DNA of 23,318 bases from a virus. Within the stretch, counting starts at the first letter, position 1. Each line of letters begins with the position of its first letter. Positions 22,195-23,318 of this stretch are shown here, piece after piece. The position numbers were made by a program, and so were the translations under genes. The DNA is taken from IMG/VR virus record IMGVR_UViG_3300013005_005109, positions 1-23,318 of that record. One strand, 5' to 3'. The notes beneath the pieces are model-generated. The model did not search any database. It saw nothing but the letters and a program-made list of their open reading frames with translations, and was not told where the DNA came from.

Positions 22195-22857
22195 TTACGC
22201 CGAGATCAGTACAACTGCTGGGGTCTTAGCACCACCAACGGTCGTGACACAATCGCGGTCAACAACAGCCGAGAAGTCAATGTCCTGTCGGGCAATGTCT
22301 TCACGGGTGAACGGCATCATGAGCTGCATGCTGTATGCCTTCGGTAGGTGAATAATCACCGACTTTGAAGGGTCGTCCGAGCGAATGTGCTCAAACTTGA
22401 CGTACAGCGGTCGTGGCAGGCCCATGAGGGCAGTCACGTTTGCAATGCTGGCGTTCGGGCGGCCACCGTCTGGGTCAAAGTTGACCGTGTACGAGCCACC
22501 GGTAAAGTCGTCATGGGCGTTGCCATAAACGGTTGAGCTAAGGTCGGTGCCCTCACCGAGCGAAACGTGGAAGAGGTTCTTTACGTTGTCCCAGTTAATC
22601 TCAACGCCACGTGCGCGAATATCGGCCTTACCGCCGAAGAACGCCTTGGCAATTGGGAAGTTGGACTGACCATAGAACTCTCGCTCCTGGAAGTTAATGT
22701 CGAACTCGACGTCGCCGCCGACTTCGCCAACCGTTACGAGCTCGCCAGCGGCGTTGTAGCCACCGGTCGTACCAAAGTAGTTGGTGCTCGTCTGATTAAT
22801 GACCGCTCCGGACTTCCAGAACGCCACCTTGACTACACCAGATCCAAGTGTAAGCAT
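22195..22857 (-). CDS. Major tail tube protein (paralog 1)
   Basis: A 220-residue protein interpreted as a tail tube subunit that polymerises as rings around the tape measure. It follows the terminator and precedes the chaperone pair, the usual position of the tube gene. It shares several blocks with its downstream neighbour: the N-terminus M[LF]TLGSG, a block GGDVEFDINFQEREFYGQ at about residues 47-64, FPIAKA..GGK, HIRSDDPSKSV and PFTREDI near the C-terminus. A Shine-Dalgarno AAGGGAG (22872-22866) lies 8 nt before the ATG and overlaps the previous stop. This copy lacks the inserted Ig-like domain of the second copy. Either copy could be the main tube subunit. I favour this one because it is the compact form. 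Confidence 0.8.
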   Translation of the reverse strand: MLTLGSGVVKVAFWKSGAVINQTSTNYFGTTGGYNAAGELVTVGEVGGDVEFDINFQEREFYGQSNFPIAKAFFGGKADIRARGVEINWDNVKNLFHVSLGEGTDLSSTVYGNAHDDFTGGSYTVNFDPDGGRPNASIANVTALMGLPRPLYVKFEHIRSDDPSKSVIIHLPKAYSMQLMMPFTREDIARQDIDFSAVVDRDCVTTVGGAKTPAVVLISA

Positions 22858-22870
22858 ATTTATTTCTCCC

Positions 22871-23269
22871 TTATGTCTTGATGACGCTGTACCGGATCAC
22901 ACGCCGGTATTCCAAGCTCGGGTCATCGAAAAAGTCCCGTTGCGTAACTTTATGGGATAGGTGGAGAACAACCCCACCTGGACCCGCCAGTCGTTTCCTA
23001 TTAAGCAACACATCGACCCGGTTGCCAATAGTATTAATCTCTGCGGCGCTCAATTTGCTCACGATTACTATGTCTACAATAGGCCGGTCAATGGCAAGCC
23101 CAATGTCGCTGCCTCCGCCCAAAATAGCTACTCGAATGGCTGGAGCGCCGCTTTTGCCCGTAAAATTGATTGGATAAACCTTTTTATCCGTGTTCGTGCC
23201 GCCCAGCAGAGTCTGCAGGGTGGCGTCCCCGCCTAGGGTGCTAAAAAAGGTTTCGTACACGCCATTCAT
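22871..23269 (-). CDS. Tail terminator / tail completion protein (DUF3168-like)
   Basis: A 132-residue protein with the look of the small tail terminator family (lambda gpU / SPP1 gp17 / DUF3168 type), which caps the growing tail tube and joins it to the head. Visible traits: an N-terminal helix followed by a short loop leading to KVYPINFTGKSGAPAIRV, which matches the usual 'vyp...PaIrv' strand; a central beta strand VDIVIVS; a helix AAEINTIGNRVDVLLNRKRL; and a C-terminal strand ending YRRVIRYSVIKT, which resembles the 'yrrvi.y.v' ending of the family. The start is the ATG overlapping the upstream TGA. The stop lies 13 nt before the tube gene start. Its place directly before the tube proteins fits the conserved siphophage gene order. 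The family is inferred from pattern and synteny only. Confidence 0.72.
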   Translation of the reverse strand: MNGVYETFFSTLGGDATLQTLLGGTNTDKKVYPINFTGKSGAPAIRVAILGGGSDIGLAIDRPIVDIVIVSKLSAAEINTIGNRVDVLLNRKRLAGPGGVVLHLSHKVTQRDFFDDPSLEYRRVIRYSVIKT

Positions 23270-23318
23270 GCTTTGGATAGTATCTTTTTAGCCAACAAGA
23301 ATCTACGTTTTTGCGATC
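23266..23318 (-). CDS. 3' end of an upstream head-tail connection gene (partial)
   Basis: Seventeen codons, including a TGA stop at 23268-23266, are open to the right edge of the window. The visible C-terminus reads SQKRRFLLAKKILSKA. The stop overlaps the start of the tail terminator gene as ATGA (23269-23266), a typical translationally coupled junction in phage operons. By position (immediately before a tail terminator) this should be a neck or head-tail joining protein. The visible piece is too short to assign a family, and another frame (ending in TAG further downstream) is also open here, so the call rests on the ATGA overlap. Confidence 0.45.
   Translation of the reverse strand, partial: SQKRRFLLAKKILSKA

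Overview
The window is part of the tail-morphogenesis module of a double-stranded DNA tailed phage or prophage (Caudoviricetes). It is probably a siphovirus: there is a tail terminator, two tail-tube proteins, a frameshifted tail assembly chaperone, a giant tape measure protein and large adsorption proteins, and no sheath or contractile baseplate gene. The host cannot be determined from this sequence. Base composition is near 50% GC, the standard genetic code is used, and no tRNA, integrase or bacterial housekeeping gene is visible.

All genes are on the minus strand, so the reading order is right to left. (1) 23318-23266: last codons of an upstream head-tail gene, overlapping the next start as ATGA. 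(2) 23269-22871: tail terminator-like protein. (3) 22857-22195 and 22171-21317: two paralogous tail-tube proteins, the second with an inserted Ig/Fn3-like domain. (4) 21270-20714: tail assembly chaperone pair, joined by a -1 frameshift at a GGGAAAA site. (5) 20698-7601: a 4,365-residue tape measure protein. (6) 7597-2225: a 1,790-residue tail hub/adsorption protein. (7) 2225 to the left edge: at least 741 residues of a tail fibre or receptor-binding-like protein, open at the window end. Coding is nearly continuous. The only gaps between genes are 46 nt or less, and no convincing promoter or terminator is visible, so the block is probably one co-transcribed unit.

Most genes are ordinary in kind; the unusual feature is their domain content. 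The tape measure protein carries two HExxH zincin-type metallopeptidase motifs and a HicA-like RNA-binding fold. It also has two copies of the signature that normally marks the end of such proteins, one in the middle and one at the C-terminus. Tape measure proteins can enter the cell envelope or cytoplasm during DNA ejection. I therefore infer that this one may also deliver effector domains, making it a tape measure version of the phage 'polyvalent protein' idea. In the hub protein, beta-barrel modules (E1-FCCH-like) appear to be nested inside a lectin-like domain and inside an Fn3 domain. All functional statements here come from motif recognition by eye; no database search or structure prediction was run.
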